From Hydractinia symbiolongicarpus (Eukaryota > Cnidaria > Hydrozoa > Anthoathecata > Hydractiniidae), in assembly GCF_029227915.1 (NCBI RefSeq), contig NC_079886.1:24094501-24158500 (forward strand): DNA of 64,000 bases. Reading direction: 5' to 3'. Below, one piece after another: positions 32,801 to 44,812 of the stretch (within the stretch, counting starts at the first letter, position 1; every line of letters starts with the position of its first letter). The notes below the pieces were generated by a model that saw only the letters and a list, made by a program, of their open reading frames with translations, had not been told where the DNA came from and did no database searches. A program made the position numbers and the translations under genes.

Positions 32801-33024
32801 ACCCACTTCTCTGCAACGAATATGCCAACTCCTCCATATCCATCACTATTACCAATCCAAAAAAGCTTATACCTTGCCCTCCTACCTTCCACAAATCTCA
32901 CTGAAGCTCCTCTCCACCTAACTTCCTGAACACAACACATATCAACAGATCTACGTTCTAACATTTCAACTACTTCACCTGCTCTACCTCTCAGAGTACC
33001 AACTTTTACACTAGCCATCCTCAA
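29899..33024 (-). pseudogene. LINE (endonuclease-RT) lacking the RT catalytic core and split by a SINE
   Basis: An 876-codon minus-strand frame (33024-30394). The N-terminal AP-endonuclease domain shows VQEVRW, GGVGIFVAEKW, VYAPQ, GGDFNGHVG, TQIDYFLV and SQHRLLVCD. The RT follows with MKIGKAAGVSGIVAEM, KGNYRGLKLVDQVMKVIERV, MQFGFVPGRGTTDAI and FVDLEKAFDRAPHK (motif A). The frame then jumps without a stop to KGLKVNTAKSKVM: the segment that should carry motif B and the YADD catalytic motif is absent (junction near 31180-31195). A Cys/His zinc-knuckle region (CGVCRKG..CQTCKHWVHKKC) and a C-terminal SETWAVKQEDL..RRLNWLGHLERM region follow. The ORF stops at a SINE. Its true end (KLSLDLTQSRSDWKRVI..ASMENGR, stop) reappears at 30045-29950, followed by a (GAT)n tail near 29899-29920. 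Cnidarian and molluscan 'craniofacial development protein 2-like' predictions usually derive from such elements. Confidence 0.85.
30045..30408 (+). mobile_element. tRNA-derived SINE inserted in the LINE coding region
   Basis: Starts TTGGCGCCATAGATTAGTGG (A-box-like TAGATTAGTGG) with a clear B box GGTTCGATTCC near 30100. A body of about 280 bp follows, ending in a (ATCT)n tail. A second copy lies at 34132-34603. It separates the last ~36 codons of the LINE from the rest. I could not identify a clean target-site duplication. Confidence 0.8.
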
Positions 33025-34131
33025 CCTAGTGTTATCTACCTTAGCTTGGAAAATTCAAAAATCAGATAATTTCTATATCGTTAAGCACTGGAAAGGTGAA
33101 AAACTTGGGACCTTGTTTATTTTTATATATGTATATATATATATTTGTGTGTTTAAATACGGTTTGTTACAAAAATGACCGCATGCATTTTTTTTGGATT
33201 TCCATGCCTTAGTAACTGAAATTGTGATGATGAATGTTATGTTTATTTTTTGCTAGACCACAACCATTCTATATCAATGATCCTTAGTCATATGGAGCTG
33301 TTGAAACTTTGTGTTATGCGTTGTTTTAAGCTAACTGGATGATAGACAGGAAATAGACATGTATAATTATTCCTATCTGATTGCACAAATTTTGTTTGGA
33401 AAAATAACAAAGGAGTGTTTGGCATTACCAAAAAAAGAACTAAATCAAGTAAGATTTAAACTAACAGTGTGTAGGTAGTAGAAGGAAAAGGTTTTTATAG
33501 CTAGCTACATACATTTTATGAATTCCATGAATGAATAGCTTGAGATTGATTAAATAAGAAACACAAAAAATTTTAATATAGAGGACTTTCCAATACTTAC
33601 AGAAATTTGGATATTTTTTTTGCACATGCGCAAGCATTTCTGTAAGTGGAAAATATAAACAACAGACCACAGTGATTAAAGAATTCCATCTATATACAAA
33701 AAGAAATATTCACATACCTAGGCTAGCTATAGTTAAATTTAATTCCAGTTCCTATAGTGTCTTACACTACCTAATACTACGTCGCTCAAATCAAGGAAAA
33801 GATGCGTAAAAAGGAGCTCTGTGATGTGCAAATGAAATTAGTTTGACAGCACATCTCGTTGTACAAAGAAAGAAGATGAGATCAAATAAAATAAAAGCTC
33901 ATACAACTGATTATAACTACAGTAAAGATTTTTTTACTTAAATTTCCATTCCTTTGTTAAAATACCTCCTTCTTACACAGAGTTAAAGTACTTCCGGTAA
34001 CAAAAAAATAAGATTTTCTATTGCAATTTCCCTGTACATAGCTAGCACGCCATTTTATTCTTATTTACTAGAAGTTATACTTTGAATGCATAAGTGACGT
34101 AGCTCAGTTGCGTGCACCGACACGATAGCAA
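33025..34131. other. Spacer, no gene seen
   Basis: AT-rich. It includes the putative 5' end of the LINE just above 33024 and a short (TA)n tract near 33125. No recognisable gene. Confidence 0.4.
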
Positions 34132-34603
34132 TTTGGCGCCGTAGATTAGTGGTTTTATCTCCTCGCACTTTGCAGGAGACCGGGGTTAGATTCCCCGTAG
34201 CGATACAATATGGGTGGTTAAATGTTACCATAGCCCAGGCCAGGTTAACCCCAGCCATGTGAGCGAAATGGGGGAGATAGCATGGCGCACAGTATGTCGG
34301 CCGGTTGGATGTTGCAGAAACTTGTCTAGTAGAGCACAACCTCGCCCCCGGGTTTTTTTGCCTTTTTGACATCTAGCCAGGCGGCGAAATTACTTGTTTA
34401 ACAAGCGCTAAGCGGCCCTGGCATAGGCAACAAACCATGGGGATAAAGATGAGGTGGAGCATGGATCCTAATTGGGTTTGAGTAGCTCAAAATGAGCATT
34501 AAAGACTTCAGGACTTGCCCTTTAAAGTCATGGCTCATCCTGAAAATCATAGACGGGGTATTGCGAGGTTAGCCACATGTAAAATGTACACACTTATCTT
34601 TAA
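34132..34603 (+). mobile_element. Second SINE copy, itself carrying a MITE
   Basis: Starts TTTGGCGCCGTAGATTAGTGG, with the B-box-like GGTTAGATTCC. The body matches the copy at 30045 (shared GTAGCTCAAAATGAGCATTAAA and TAGTAGAGC). A CCTCGTCC-family MITE interrupts it at about 34340-34450 with short flanking GAGCA repeats. The minus-strand ORF 34061-34372 is only a reading of this repeat. Confidence 0.75.
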
Positions 34604-35149
34604 GCTCTGTAAAGGGTAACGAATCCTAGGTCTAGACCACAGGGACATAAACCGATATATTACATAAACGGTGATAAAAGCATCACCCGACGTAGCAACG
34701 ACAGGCTATTACTATTAGGCCTCTCCCATTTTGACATATGCATGGGTCAGGTAAACAACGTTAGGAATGCCTTCTGTCGACACTATTACCATAATAAAAT
34801 AATAAATCTGACAAGCAGAAGGTATTATGCATACGTTCAATGTGAAGTGCGTTTGACTTCTATAAACCAGCCTTCTCAATATGAATATACGCAGGTCGAC
34901 TGGTACGGAAAACTTCAGAAACCTTTTACTGTTTGATATCGCGTTCTCATAAGGTAGTCGCTTCTTTATTATAAAAAAATAATACAATGGAAAGACAAAT
35001 AATAGTCAGATAGTTTTTTTATTTCTTCACTATGCTTATCATTTATGAATCTTGATTTTTTATAGCTAAAGCTAAAAATGCGGAGTTAATCTTTGCTAAT
35101 TTGCCTCTCTTTCTATCCTTGTTCTCATAGTTTTTTCCGCTTTGATATC

Positions 35150-35275
35150 ATATGTCTTTTCATTCTCATCCCCAAGGTTCTTTGAGTTTATCTCAAAGAG
35201 CTCTAGGGTCGAGAATGACGTCTTTTCTCATATCAAAAAGGCAACAATCCTTGAGAACGAAGGTGACTCGTTTTC
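35150..35275. mobile_element. CCTCGTCC-family MITE copy
   Basis: CTCATCCCCAAGGTTCTTTG on the left, and CAACAATCCTTGAGAACGAAGG on the right as its diverged inverse. The centre (GACGTCTTTTCTCATATCAA) matches the copy at 53740-53830. The small plus-strand ORF here is repeat-derived. Confidence 0.6.
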
Positions 35276-35751
35276 ATAAACAAAAATTCTGTATTTCTGA
35301 AAGCAAGAACAAAAATCCGTTAAAATATAAAAAACAGTCAGTTCTGGAGACAAGGTGGTAGAAATAAGTAAATGGGATAAAAAAAACGTTTGTGAAAAAA
35401 ATGTTTTGCTGAAACTGTTTATTATTGTGTTAACATTTCTCTATGATATATTTCTTTGTTATTTAAACCATATGTCTGAGTACCTTAGATGGGGCTTAGG
35501 AGAATAAAGGTACGCCTCAGAGATGGAGAAGCTAATAAACCTTTGCTTACGAACTTTATAAATAGTCTCGCAACGTTTCAAATTTTAATTCTGGAATGCA
35601 GTTCACTACAAACATAAAGATATAAATAAATCTAAATCTATTTCTATGCTTTCAATAAAATCAAAATAAAATCATGTTTATTTTACTGAGTTTCAGTCAT
35701 TTTTCTACTAATTTCGAGGTCTTCGTCGCCTATGCTATTATTATCTAATTA

Positions 35752-35884
35752 CTAGTCGTTACCCGTGGAAAAATCCATGGGTTCGCCCGTCCTTTTTATA
35801 CCGCATTGCGTGCGTCTCGCTACTTGCGCAGCTAAGCTACCATTTTGCGTGACGGACAGACGTATACAAGTATTTTAATATAGA
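35752..35884 (-). mobile_element. Mini-Helitron copy 1
   Basis: On the minus strand it starts TCTATATTAAAATACTTGTA and ends with a stem-loop (CATGGATTTTTCCACGG) followed by GTAACGACTAG next to T. A 5' TC and a 3' hairpin plus CTAG inserted between A and T are the terminal signs of Helitrons. The body shares ACGCAAAATGGTAGCTTAGC with the other copies. At about 133 bp it can only be non-autonomous. Confidence 0.75.
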
Positions 35885-36027
35885 TTTCCACAGCCCTTCT
35901 GTGCACTTTGCTAGAATATTTTGTTTACGCAGTAATAATTTGTCTCAGCCTCCGTGTTTTAGAATTATCAAGTTTTGTTGTAACAAATTAATTGTTGAAT
36001 TTTTGACGAAATGTACAATCGTACTTT

Positions 36028-36778
36028 AGGGGCAGAAACTTTCGCGGGCATTAACTTTCGCGTTTTTCGCGTTTTTTAGTCATTTTCGCGAAAGTTTATG
36101 ACTTTGGGAATTCTAAATCATCAAAACGCGAAAGTTTTTTCACGCAAAATCATGGATAACACTTATCCATGTTCCGTTTTTTCTTCTTTGGAGCGGCGAG
36201 CATTTCTCGGGTGTCCCAATTATTTGAAACAGTAGTGCTTGCGGATGCAGTCTTTTTCTTCCTTTTGGCGGGGGCTTGCGGTGTAACGACTGTAGGCGGC
36301 AACGTCATGACGAAATTGAACAGATTTCCAACCGCTATGTCTTCTGTTGGTTTTGTTCGGTTCAGGCAAAATGCCATCGATTGATCCTTTCCAAGATATA
36401 GATCCGATGCTGAGTAATGATGTTGAGCAATCTAATAATAGCCATCTCTTAGCAATTTGTGATTCAAGAAAGTGACGACGATACTGACTCAGAATGGGAA
36501 GAGGGAGATAATTAAATTTACTTAGTCTAATCTTGTATATTTTATACATTTTTGATTACGGTAAATACCCGAGTTGTGATTTAACGAATATTTTTTTTTC
36601 TTGGATTTTACCCATTCGCGAAAGTTTTTCACGCGAATATGAACCTTTTTTTGAATTCGCGAAAGTTTTTTCCGGACAATTTGTTTCGGAAATCGGCAAA
36701 CGCAAAAGTTTTTGTCAAATATTTCGCGTTTTTTTTGACACGCGAAAGTTAATGCCCGCGAAAGTTTCTGCCTCTAAA
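36028..36778. mobile_element. DNA transposon with ~35-bp terminal inverted repeats (CGCGAAAGTT type)
   Basis: The left end AGGGGCAGAAACTTTCGCGG continues to ...GGCATTAACTTTCGCG, and the right end is its near-exact inverse (CGCGAAAGTTAATGCC ... AGTTTCTGCCTCT). Further CGCGAAAGTTTT motifs recur inside both ends as subterminal repeats. The interior (36150-36550) has a minus-strand open frame (75 codons, Lys/Ala-rich) and a plus-strand fragment ending ESDDDTDSEWEEGDN, stop. No DDE transposase was recognised. The superfamily is undetermined. Confidence 0.75.
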
Positions 36779-37633
36779 TTATATTCAAGAAAATCGTAGG
36801 TAAAAAGTAAGAAATTACTATAGCCCAATAAAAAAACATGATACCGGTTTGTGTTACACAACGCAAACATCTATAACCATACCATAAATACACTGTTGGG
36901 CTTATTAGATATTCGTTAGACCTTGTTAGATGCATTGCGTTGCATCTTAATGCAAAGAATTTTCCTTACTCCCTCTACTAACTTTCTCATTTACTCTACA
37001 ATTTTATAAGTTCTTTACAGTTGTCATGTAAGTCATCGTATTTACCAATCATAGTCATCATAAGCACGACTTTTCACTGATTGTCCTAATTATTCTTGAA
37101 ATTTGAGCAAATTCTCCTTGACGTGTGCATCAAAACATCCAATATCGTCTCTAAGGTTAGTTAGAGCGCTGTGAAAGCTTCGACAAAATTATTGAGATTT
37201 AGCACATCGGATTTATTAAAGTAAGCCCGGGACTAATTCGGCAGAAATTCTCTTTTAGAGTAGGGATTTATTCTAAGCGAGAGAGCTTAATTGAAGAAGA
37301 GCGGCTTAATCAAGTATTCAAATTAAAAGCAGTTACCTGCAATTTGATTGATGCTTGTTATGCATTCTAAAGTCCGCAAAATTATAAAAAGATCGATTAT
37401 ATAGCAATTTTGTTTACGTATTATTTTCACAGTCCCGCTTCAACGTGATGAAAAATTACATATTAAAACAGGGTAAAAAATAACTGAATCAGCTTGGTAA
37501 ACGAAACCAGCTCACATCGTATAAACAGTTCATTGACAACTTCATTATTTGTTGTTTTTAGTTTATGCTTGCCAAATGACATTTTCTTTGCCAAGATTAC
37601 TTGCTAATCGATATGCTATACTGAAGACAAACG
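36779..37633. other. Spacer, no gene seen
   Basis: AT-rich DNA between the transposon and the hypothetical gene at 37634. Nothing recognised. Confidence 0.4.
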
Positions 37634-38540
37634 ATGTGTTTAACAGCTCGTTTAAAACACAGTTTCTTCATCATTGCAGTGATGACTCAACAAGAAGAAG
37701 ATGAAGAAGATAATGTAACATGTATCGAATTTTCGAAGTTACTTAAATTTTACTTCAAAGATAAAAACAAGGAATTATCTAGCTATTGTCAATCTCTCCT
37801 TGATTTACAATTTGTTGGAGAAACCAGTAATCATTGTGGTAGCCTGGTAACTAAAGTTTTTAGTTTTGTATAACACAACGTGGCACTAAGTATTAAAATG
37901 TTTAGTTCTGTTACTCGCAATAAGTCATTTAACATATTTTCACCATTTTACGACTTAGGTAAACATTAATGAGACTTTTTTACATTTCAGTAGAGTTACA
38001 ATTCTTAGATAAGTTCTATTCTTTCATAAAGTACACTGAGACTTTATTGTGTATATATACAAAATTATTTTAATAATCAAATAGGGGAAAAGCACAGTCT
38101 TGTTCCCAGGCCTTTTGTTTTGTTTTATATATGGCTAACACGCATATAAGAAAGTAAAAAGGAAAATTGGGGAACAAGATTGGGTCATATTACACTATTT
38201 CTGTCGATGTTTATAATGTTTATTTGATGCAATAAAAAAACATCTATACGATTGATGTAAAATTTCTAGTAACGTACTAGTAAATAGAGCTGAAAAGCTT
38301 TTAAAGTACTCAATGTATTTATCTATTACAAAAACAGATTACTGACACAAGCAACATAAAGAAAAGATACCATCTTGGCATCTTCTTACGATTGGTGAGC
38401 TCGTACTTGCAAACTTTTCCTACTGTCTACCATTTCACTGGAAAAGAAAACGTTTACGTGTTGCTGTTAAAATTGATATTTATGACGAGAAGTGCGAAGC
38501 AAAATCGAGCATTAAAGTTTATAAAATTCATACAAGATAA
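37634..38540 (+). CDS. Hypothetical small two-exon gene
   Basis: Tentative model: exon 37634-37846 (71 codons, starting MCLTARLKHSFFIIAVMTQQ, possible signal peptide, then an acidic EEDEEDN stretch and three Cys), donor CTG then GTAACT, to exon 38400-38540 (LVLANFSYCLPFHWKRKRLR ... KVYKIHTR, stop). The junction is phase 0 on both sides and AATAAA follows at 38671. The predicted product is 117 aa. I do not recognise the family. The second exon is also open in another frame (to 38598), so exon 2 is uncertain. The acceptor is weak. Confidence 0.3.
38085..38185. mobile_element. MITE copy inside the hypothetical gene's intron
   Basis: CTTGTTCCCAGGCCTTTTG and GGAAAATTGGGGAACAAG are imperfect inverse ends of the CCTCGTCC family. 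Confidence 0.6.
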
Positions 38541-39033
38541 CGAAAAGTTTGTTCAAATTTACCGGAACCGAGAAGGTGATATTCCTACTTTTTATTAGAT
38601 GATTAGGTGGCTATAAAAGACTCATGCATAATGTTCATTTGACAGATAATTGTGTTTGACAGTCTGTCAAAATAAAAGTTTGTGTCAGTAAAAATCAAGA
38701 TCGTTCCCAGTGGTTTTAGGGAGAAAGAGTAAATAAAATTTTGCAAAATGGGTTGTTTAGATGGTCAACCAATCCCTTTCTTTAGTGCAACTTGAACAAA
38801 TAAGTCGCCTACAAAATCGCAGCATTATAGTCAATAAGAGTCAGGCAACCTTCACTCCGAAATTATAAAATACAAAAAAGGTCCACTTTTTCTTCCATTT
38901 TTCCTCTCACACTTAGATCACACCGTTGTTGCAAAGGTCAAAGAATGAGCAGCTTCAATCTTCTCACTTCTGTTTCATCTTCCTCCATGTCGCTAACAAA
39001 GTTTCATTGATGTTCATTCTTATTAAACCTTAG

Positions 39034-41711
39034 TTTTTTCACAACATTTGCATCATCATGATTACTGGGGTACAAGACAGCAGCTGAGAGCAGGAAAAGT
39101 TATTGCCGATTGGATTGATCCTTCTTATGGACCTCTAGATCCGATATTTGGTGTGTTACTATGCCCTACTGCTGGTAAACAATTAATATTTAAGTTTATT
39201 GGTATCTAAAACGTTTCTTTTTCGTCCTTCTGTTACTTTTTGAGTGATATATTTGGGTTTCTTTCAGGTCGCACAGGAGCTGGTGACAGTACTATACTTC
39301 ATGGCTTGTTGTTTGATCAATCAGGACCTATAGCCCATCATTCAGCAGTCCATGATGCGTTTGGTTACCTCCAGAAATATCACAAGACTGGACCGGGATA
39401 TAACTATCTAGGTCACCACACAGTTTTTGCTAGAAATAATCCTTTAGCGGGTCAACTGTCTGGATTGGTATTCTGGTTAATAATTCTTAACAATAGGCAT
39501 AGCAGTTTTGCAAAAAAATAAAATATTATTTATAATATTTTAGATTAATGACTTTTTACCTTGATCATTCGATAACATTTAGTTATCCTCCTAGGTTTTA
39601 TGAACTCGGCTGTAACATTAAATATCAACCTTATAGTCAACTTCGTCCCCAGGGCATCTTGTATCTTTTCTAACATCGGACGGCGCTCTCTGTCCCGAAA
39701 TAAAAAAGAGAGAACAAGGAACGAGGTTTCCTTATAGTCGTATAGTATAAAATTAAATCGATCTTGAACAGGATTCAGCTTCTTTTCTACGCCCATCTTC
39801 CGCAAAATATTCATCTAATTCCTTTAAGTTGTTGTATGTGTAGTAATTTAAATTAAATGCTCAAAACTTCACCTTACTTGCGTGCTACCTAACTAGTAAG
39901 AGTACTTATTTAAAATGCAGACCCGCAACCCTTTCTGTTTGTAACACTTTCTTGACCCACCCTGGTTTTTGTGTAATGTCTAGAATCACACTTTAATACG
40001 ATTTTATATTATATTATTTGAGATTTTTATTTAAATTTTTTATTTATAAAAAATTTAAAGCATCTTTGTTATAAGATCATTATTTTTCCTCAGACTGTGT
40101 TTAATATGAGAAGGCTTTGGTTATACTATATGATACTTTTTCATAACATAGCTAACTTTTCAAAATAAAGAAGAAATATTAGCAAACATTAAACGCAGCT
40201 GGATTGTTTGTTTATTTTTTGTAAAACAAAAACACTTGAGAAGATCAGATCAATGTAGTGTTTGAACAATCGAGAAGGCCAGGTGTTGTTTTCCCAAGGT
40301 GTAATACGTTACATCATATTTTTTTTTAAAAAAAGGTAAGTATCTATGATCGTCTGCAATGTCACTACAGCTAGTGAAGCTCTACCTGGATTGCAAAAAA
40401 AAAAAAAAAAGAGAGAGAAATTTATTGCTTTTTATGTCTCTTCAATTTTAGCTTAATTTTAAAAAAGAAATACCTCTTTGCGAATTTGTTTCTTTCTGGA
40501 TAAGCGATACTACAATTTGATTGGTTCTTCAGCTAATTATTTTCTTATCAATTTTTAATTTATGTATTTATTTTTCTGTCTGTGAAGAAAGTTAAAGATT
40601 TCAACAACAGTAGAGAAATTATTAACCAATTAGCTTTTAAAGTCTTATCGCATGAAAAAATAAACTTTTGTTGGTGAATGAATCTTGGAAAAAGTAAAAA
40701 CAAAAGAAAAGAGTGTTACATTTTTTTTATTTTTAAATTTACGCTTAAAAAATATATGGATGTTCAATCCAATCATGCCTGAACTTTCAAATTTAAAAAC
40801 CCATTTCTCATTCCCATCTTCGACAATAAACGCCCATTGAGGTTTTGCCTGAATTTTATTAAAACGTTTGTTTAATAGGGAAAAAAAACTTTATAATATA
40901 ATAATAATCATATCGTCATACAAGCAACTATCCTACTGACTGAAAAAACAATACATCCACTTCCAAAGACTTTTAAAAGTTTACAGAGGATTTCTCTTTT
41001 AAATAAAGTTTTGCTCTCCCTGGAAATCATTTCTGACAAATAAGCCTTCTGGAGTCTTAATGGAGTATTTTCGGTATTCTTAAATTTTGAGCCTAAATTG
41101 CAAAAATTATATTTTGATATAAAGAGTACAAAACAGTAATCAGAAGTTGATCTCTGATAATTTCCTTAGAAGGAAACATCTAACACAAAATTCAGGTTAC
41201 GTGTCAGAATTCTTTCTGTGTATTTTAAAGATTGAAGGCAAAGGGGATTATTTTTTGAGCACAAAGACACAACTGTTTTTACTCTTCCCACTGAATGATT
41301 GATGTTTGGTATATCGTCTGTTATCTCGCCCGACTGCTACTATTTATGTGCGGTAACTCTTCATGCCAAATTATAATACTTTCTTGCCATAAATTTTTAA
41401 CCAGAATGTATTAGATTCTCGTTAAGTATATATTAAAACTAATTAAAATTTGTACTTTCATTAAGCATACGTTGTTATCATGTACAGCGGTTAAATTTTT
41501 AAACCCATGCGTGTGTAGTTTATATCTTTAGCTGGACTGTGTGAGGATTTCATTTTTGCATTTTTATTTTTACATTATTTTTCTACTCTGTCTATAGACA
41601 ATACCTTTTATTATTTCTATATCCTAGGTTGATAAATATGAACGGACTAAATTACCTGGTCAGTTTGGCCACAGATTTTTCATATTTCGAGTAGAAGACC
41701 TATTTAACTGA
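39034..41711 (+). CDS. Unrecognised conserved-looking protein, 3 exons (5' end missing)
   Basis: Exons 39034-39174, 39268-39467 and 41628-41711; the junction phases fit (phase 1, then phase 0). The product fragment reads HHHDYWGTRQQLRAGKVIAD, WIDPSYGPLDPIFGVLLC, then GRTGAGDSTILHGLLFDQSG, IAHHSAVHDAFGYLQKYHKT, GPGYNYLGHHTVFARNNPL, and finishes VDKYERTKLPGQFG..RVEDLFN, stop. It is His/Gly/Tyr-rich with an HHSAVHDA motif that could bind a metal. The intron of about 2.2 kb has a weak pyrimidine tract but a good TATCCTAG acceptor. The start codon exon was not found. I cannot assign a function. The amino-acid composition is unlike chance translation of AT-rich DNA, so I believe it is real. Confidence 0.6.
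39640..39732. mobile_element. CCTCGTCC-family MITE copy
   Basis: Left end CAACTTCGTCCCCAGGGCAT, right end AACAAGGAACGAGGTTT. It lies in the intron of the gene above. The 89-codon minus-strand frame covering it is rejected as a repeat artefact. Confidence 0.7.
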
Positions 41712-43988
41712 AACTGAAGAGTCGGTCAAAGATAAAGTGAAAACCAGATTGTAATACCATTCTTGTTTAACTAAAAAAAAACGCATGTTACGTATCTTTC
41801 GTATTTTAAAATTGATATGCAAATATGACAGGCACTTCGTTTTGAAGTCTGAGTTAGCAATCTGTAACCAAACTAAAGCATTTTTCTGCGTAATTATATT
41901 AAAAGCCCCAGCCTAGATTTTTTGTTTCTTAAACCGAAGTACACGTTTTTATCTTGAATTTGTGTTTTAGCTGTTTATATATTTAAACTGACCATTCACG
42001 ATCTATTTGAAATTCTTCTGTTGCACACGTGTTGCGAATTTCATGTTTCTTCAACAATTTCAAACACGCACAAGGTAGCCAGCTAAAATGAATTCTGCAG
42101 AATGTTGTAAGAACGTAAATTTATAATCACTGTAAATTGTACTTTTTAATTTTTTTTGAGAAAAAAATTAATATTTATTTGTATCTAATCGATACTTGTT
42201 TATTTACCCGCCCTTCTTTATAGATTTTTTAATTGATATTTGGAATATAATTCAACGACTGCTAATACTGATGCACTGAAGGTACAAGAACATTAGAACT
42301 AAAAATAAAATGCAAATAACAGCATCTCTAAAATGTAGTCTAGATTACAAAAAACATGTTAAGTATATTTTTAAAATACGTTGGGTTGTTTTCGTTGGAA
42401 AGCACGCTGTCGACGATCATATGTTCCGAATTGGAGTACACAAGAGCAAGCTTGTAGCTGACAAGTGAATGCCCTGTTTTCAATTAAAAGATAGACAGAA
42501 ACACATTTTGTTTGCTTAGAACACGTTCGCACATTTGGTAATCACAAAAAAACTGAAGATTTCACGAGTTTAAGAGAAGAAAAGGATGGAATAGATGGCT
42601 CGTTTTTGAGCGATCGAGACAAGAAGAAATGTGTCCTAACTTTCAACAACATATCGTATTGTAAATATGTTTTGTCTCGTTCGAGCATATACGATATGAT
42701 TCCCATTAAATGTTTACGTTGTGTCTTAAATGAAACAATCTGTATGTACCAGCAACCATCGCCCGTGGGAGCGATAAAGAATTGACTTCTTAAATATAAC
42801 ATAGTTCTTGTTTCAACGTGCAGAAAGAAATCAAATAAGTAATATTTCTTCACTTGGAAAAAGAACTTGTAGTAAATTTATCAACTATAGTTTAAAACTA
42901 GCTTTTATAGTGATTATTAATCACACTTCAATTTCCAAAACTTTGCATTTATGAATGTCATATTTAACCCTTTTATTTGACCTAAATCCCCTCTTTCATT
43001 TTTGAATTAGTGTTATATTTTCTTTCTTTATTATATACTTCAGCAAGTTAATATGATTTCAATTATGGCTTAGTGATAAGATGACTTATTTTTTTAAGAA
43101 GTCTGAAAAAATGCTCAATATGATTCTTTAATTTCAATTTTTTTCTAATATTGTAGTTTCTTCAAAAGGTTTTTTGCATCTTATCATTGCATATATAATT
43201 TAATTTGTGTTTCAAAATTCGAAATGTTTCACTGACTAAAGTTGAAAATTTCAGTAAACGTCGGACTTGAAAATTTATTTTCTTTATAATTCTTGCAGGT
43301 GATATAAATATCTCTATAATAATACCCGTAGTCCGTTTGTTTGTTTGTAACTTTGTTAGCTACGCACGAAATCTCGAAGCTAAAAATAACAAATGCGATA
43401 TAATTTTATCGACTTTGCTGTGACAGGAGAATTTATTTCCGTAGATTCTCCACGAGCTGACGATGTGTATAAGTGTATAATTTTATTTTTAAAAAAGAGC
43501 AAAGGAAAGAAAAATGTTAAATTAAGTCTGGCACAAGATTAATAAATCTAAAATCTTGCATGAAAACATACACCAACGAACTAGTCTTCGTCTAGACAAC
43601 TACATAGCAATGACAAGAACAATGTAAGTGTTACACAAGAGAAAACCAAACTAAAAATTTCGTTCATAATCTTTATTTCATTCCAATATTTAATGCACAA
43701 GATAACAAATATATATATAAAAAATAGTATTAACAAAGACACAAAGTTTTACATTTAGAATTTACAACAATATTTACAATTAAAAATAATGTCTAAAAAT
43801 TATAACTAGGAGAACCCACTACGATTTTACATAAAAGAATTTTTCTTACCAATTTCATATTTTATATAGAATTTCTCTATAATGTTCGTGAGATTTCATT
43901 ATGATAATTCATTAGGTACAAGCTGAAAAGGTATTTCGTTAAAAATTCAGAAAAAAGGGGAAAAAATATAATACATAATAGATTCTGG
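41712..43988. other. Spacer between the unrecognised gene and Ptf1a
   Basis: A minus-strand 103-codon frame (42542-42853) is unrecognised and unsupported. A diverged Helitron-like left end (TCTATAATAATACCCGTAG) lies at 43313. No other features seen. Confidence 0.4.
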
Positions 43989-44732
43989 TTATCTGAAAAA
44001 TAAGTCATTTTTTGCTTGCCGTGGATCTTCTGGTCGCCATATTTTCTTCGTCTTTATAAATTTTAATTTTTGGGAATTATTTTCATTTGACCAAGATAAT
44101 GAGTGGCCTCTTAAAGGTAAGTATCCTTGTTTTTCACTATCATCTAAAAAAAAACACAAATAACATAATTAAAAAAAAAAGAAAAAGAAAAAAAGACGTA
44201 AGAAAAAAAATAGAAAGTGGAAGATAGACACGCGAGTTGGCTTGATCAATTTTTATTTATTTAACTATTTTTATTTAATCAGTTAATAACAACAACAACA
44301 AGATGGAAAAGTCATACCTTTTGAAGCATTATATATGACAACTTTCCCAGCATTTTTAAAATGTGTTGAGAAAATTCCATCGTCTTCCGGGCTATCGTTA
44401 TCAGTTCTTATAAGCTCCGTTAAAAAGTTGATGTAACATATAGCCAAGCGTAAAGTATCCACCTTGGACAATCTCTTTTCATACGGTAGTGTAGGTATAT
44501 GACTTCGCAACCCTTCGAAAGCTTCGTTGATACATTGCATACGTCTTCGTTCACGCAAGTTTGCTGCTGATCTGGTTCTTGCGTAACCTGTGTCGGATCG
44601 TTTTAATTTTCGTTTGTATCCAATTACATCGTGTTGTTCGTATTGTTTTCCCTGTGTTTGTTGGAGGGGTGTTGTACAAAACCCATGTTGGAGCATGGGA
44701 AAGGTCGAATAAAAATTATTATGCGAATCCAT
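43989..44732 (-). CDS. PTF1A: Ptf1a-type bHLH transcription factor, 2 exons
   Basis: Exon 1 44732-44318 and exon 2 44143-43989, phase-1 junction, 189 aa. The bHLH at about residues 55-108 has the Ptf1a signature: basic region [20 protein letters not shown], loop [20 protein letters not shown], helix 2 [11 protein letters not shown]. Exon 2 supplies [20 protein letters not shown] and [11 protein letters not shown], the conserved C-terminal motif that in vertebrate Ptf1a binds RBPJ (tryptophans of the LSW and VWTPEDP segments). Vertebrate PTF1A is also two-exon. Reading through the donor at 44317 would replace this tail with a short Cys-rich one (to 44283), so the spliced form is preferred. Ptf1a factors act with class A bHLH partners in neural and secretory cell fates; the cnidarian role is inferred. 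Confidence 0.92.
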
Positions 44733-44812
44733 ATTATTTCAATCCCAAAATTTGCTCAGATGTTAAGAGTCCGTGAGAAAGTCAAATCTGTTCTAAATCA
44801 GCGAAAAGCAAC

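Noticed and set aside
34061-34372. 103-codon minus-strand ORF
   Set aside because: Lies entirely in a SINE copy and its MITE insertion.
39545-39814. 89-codon minus-strand ORF
   Set aside because: Overlaps a palindromic MITE copy in an intron; no homology features.
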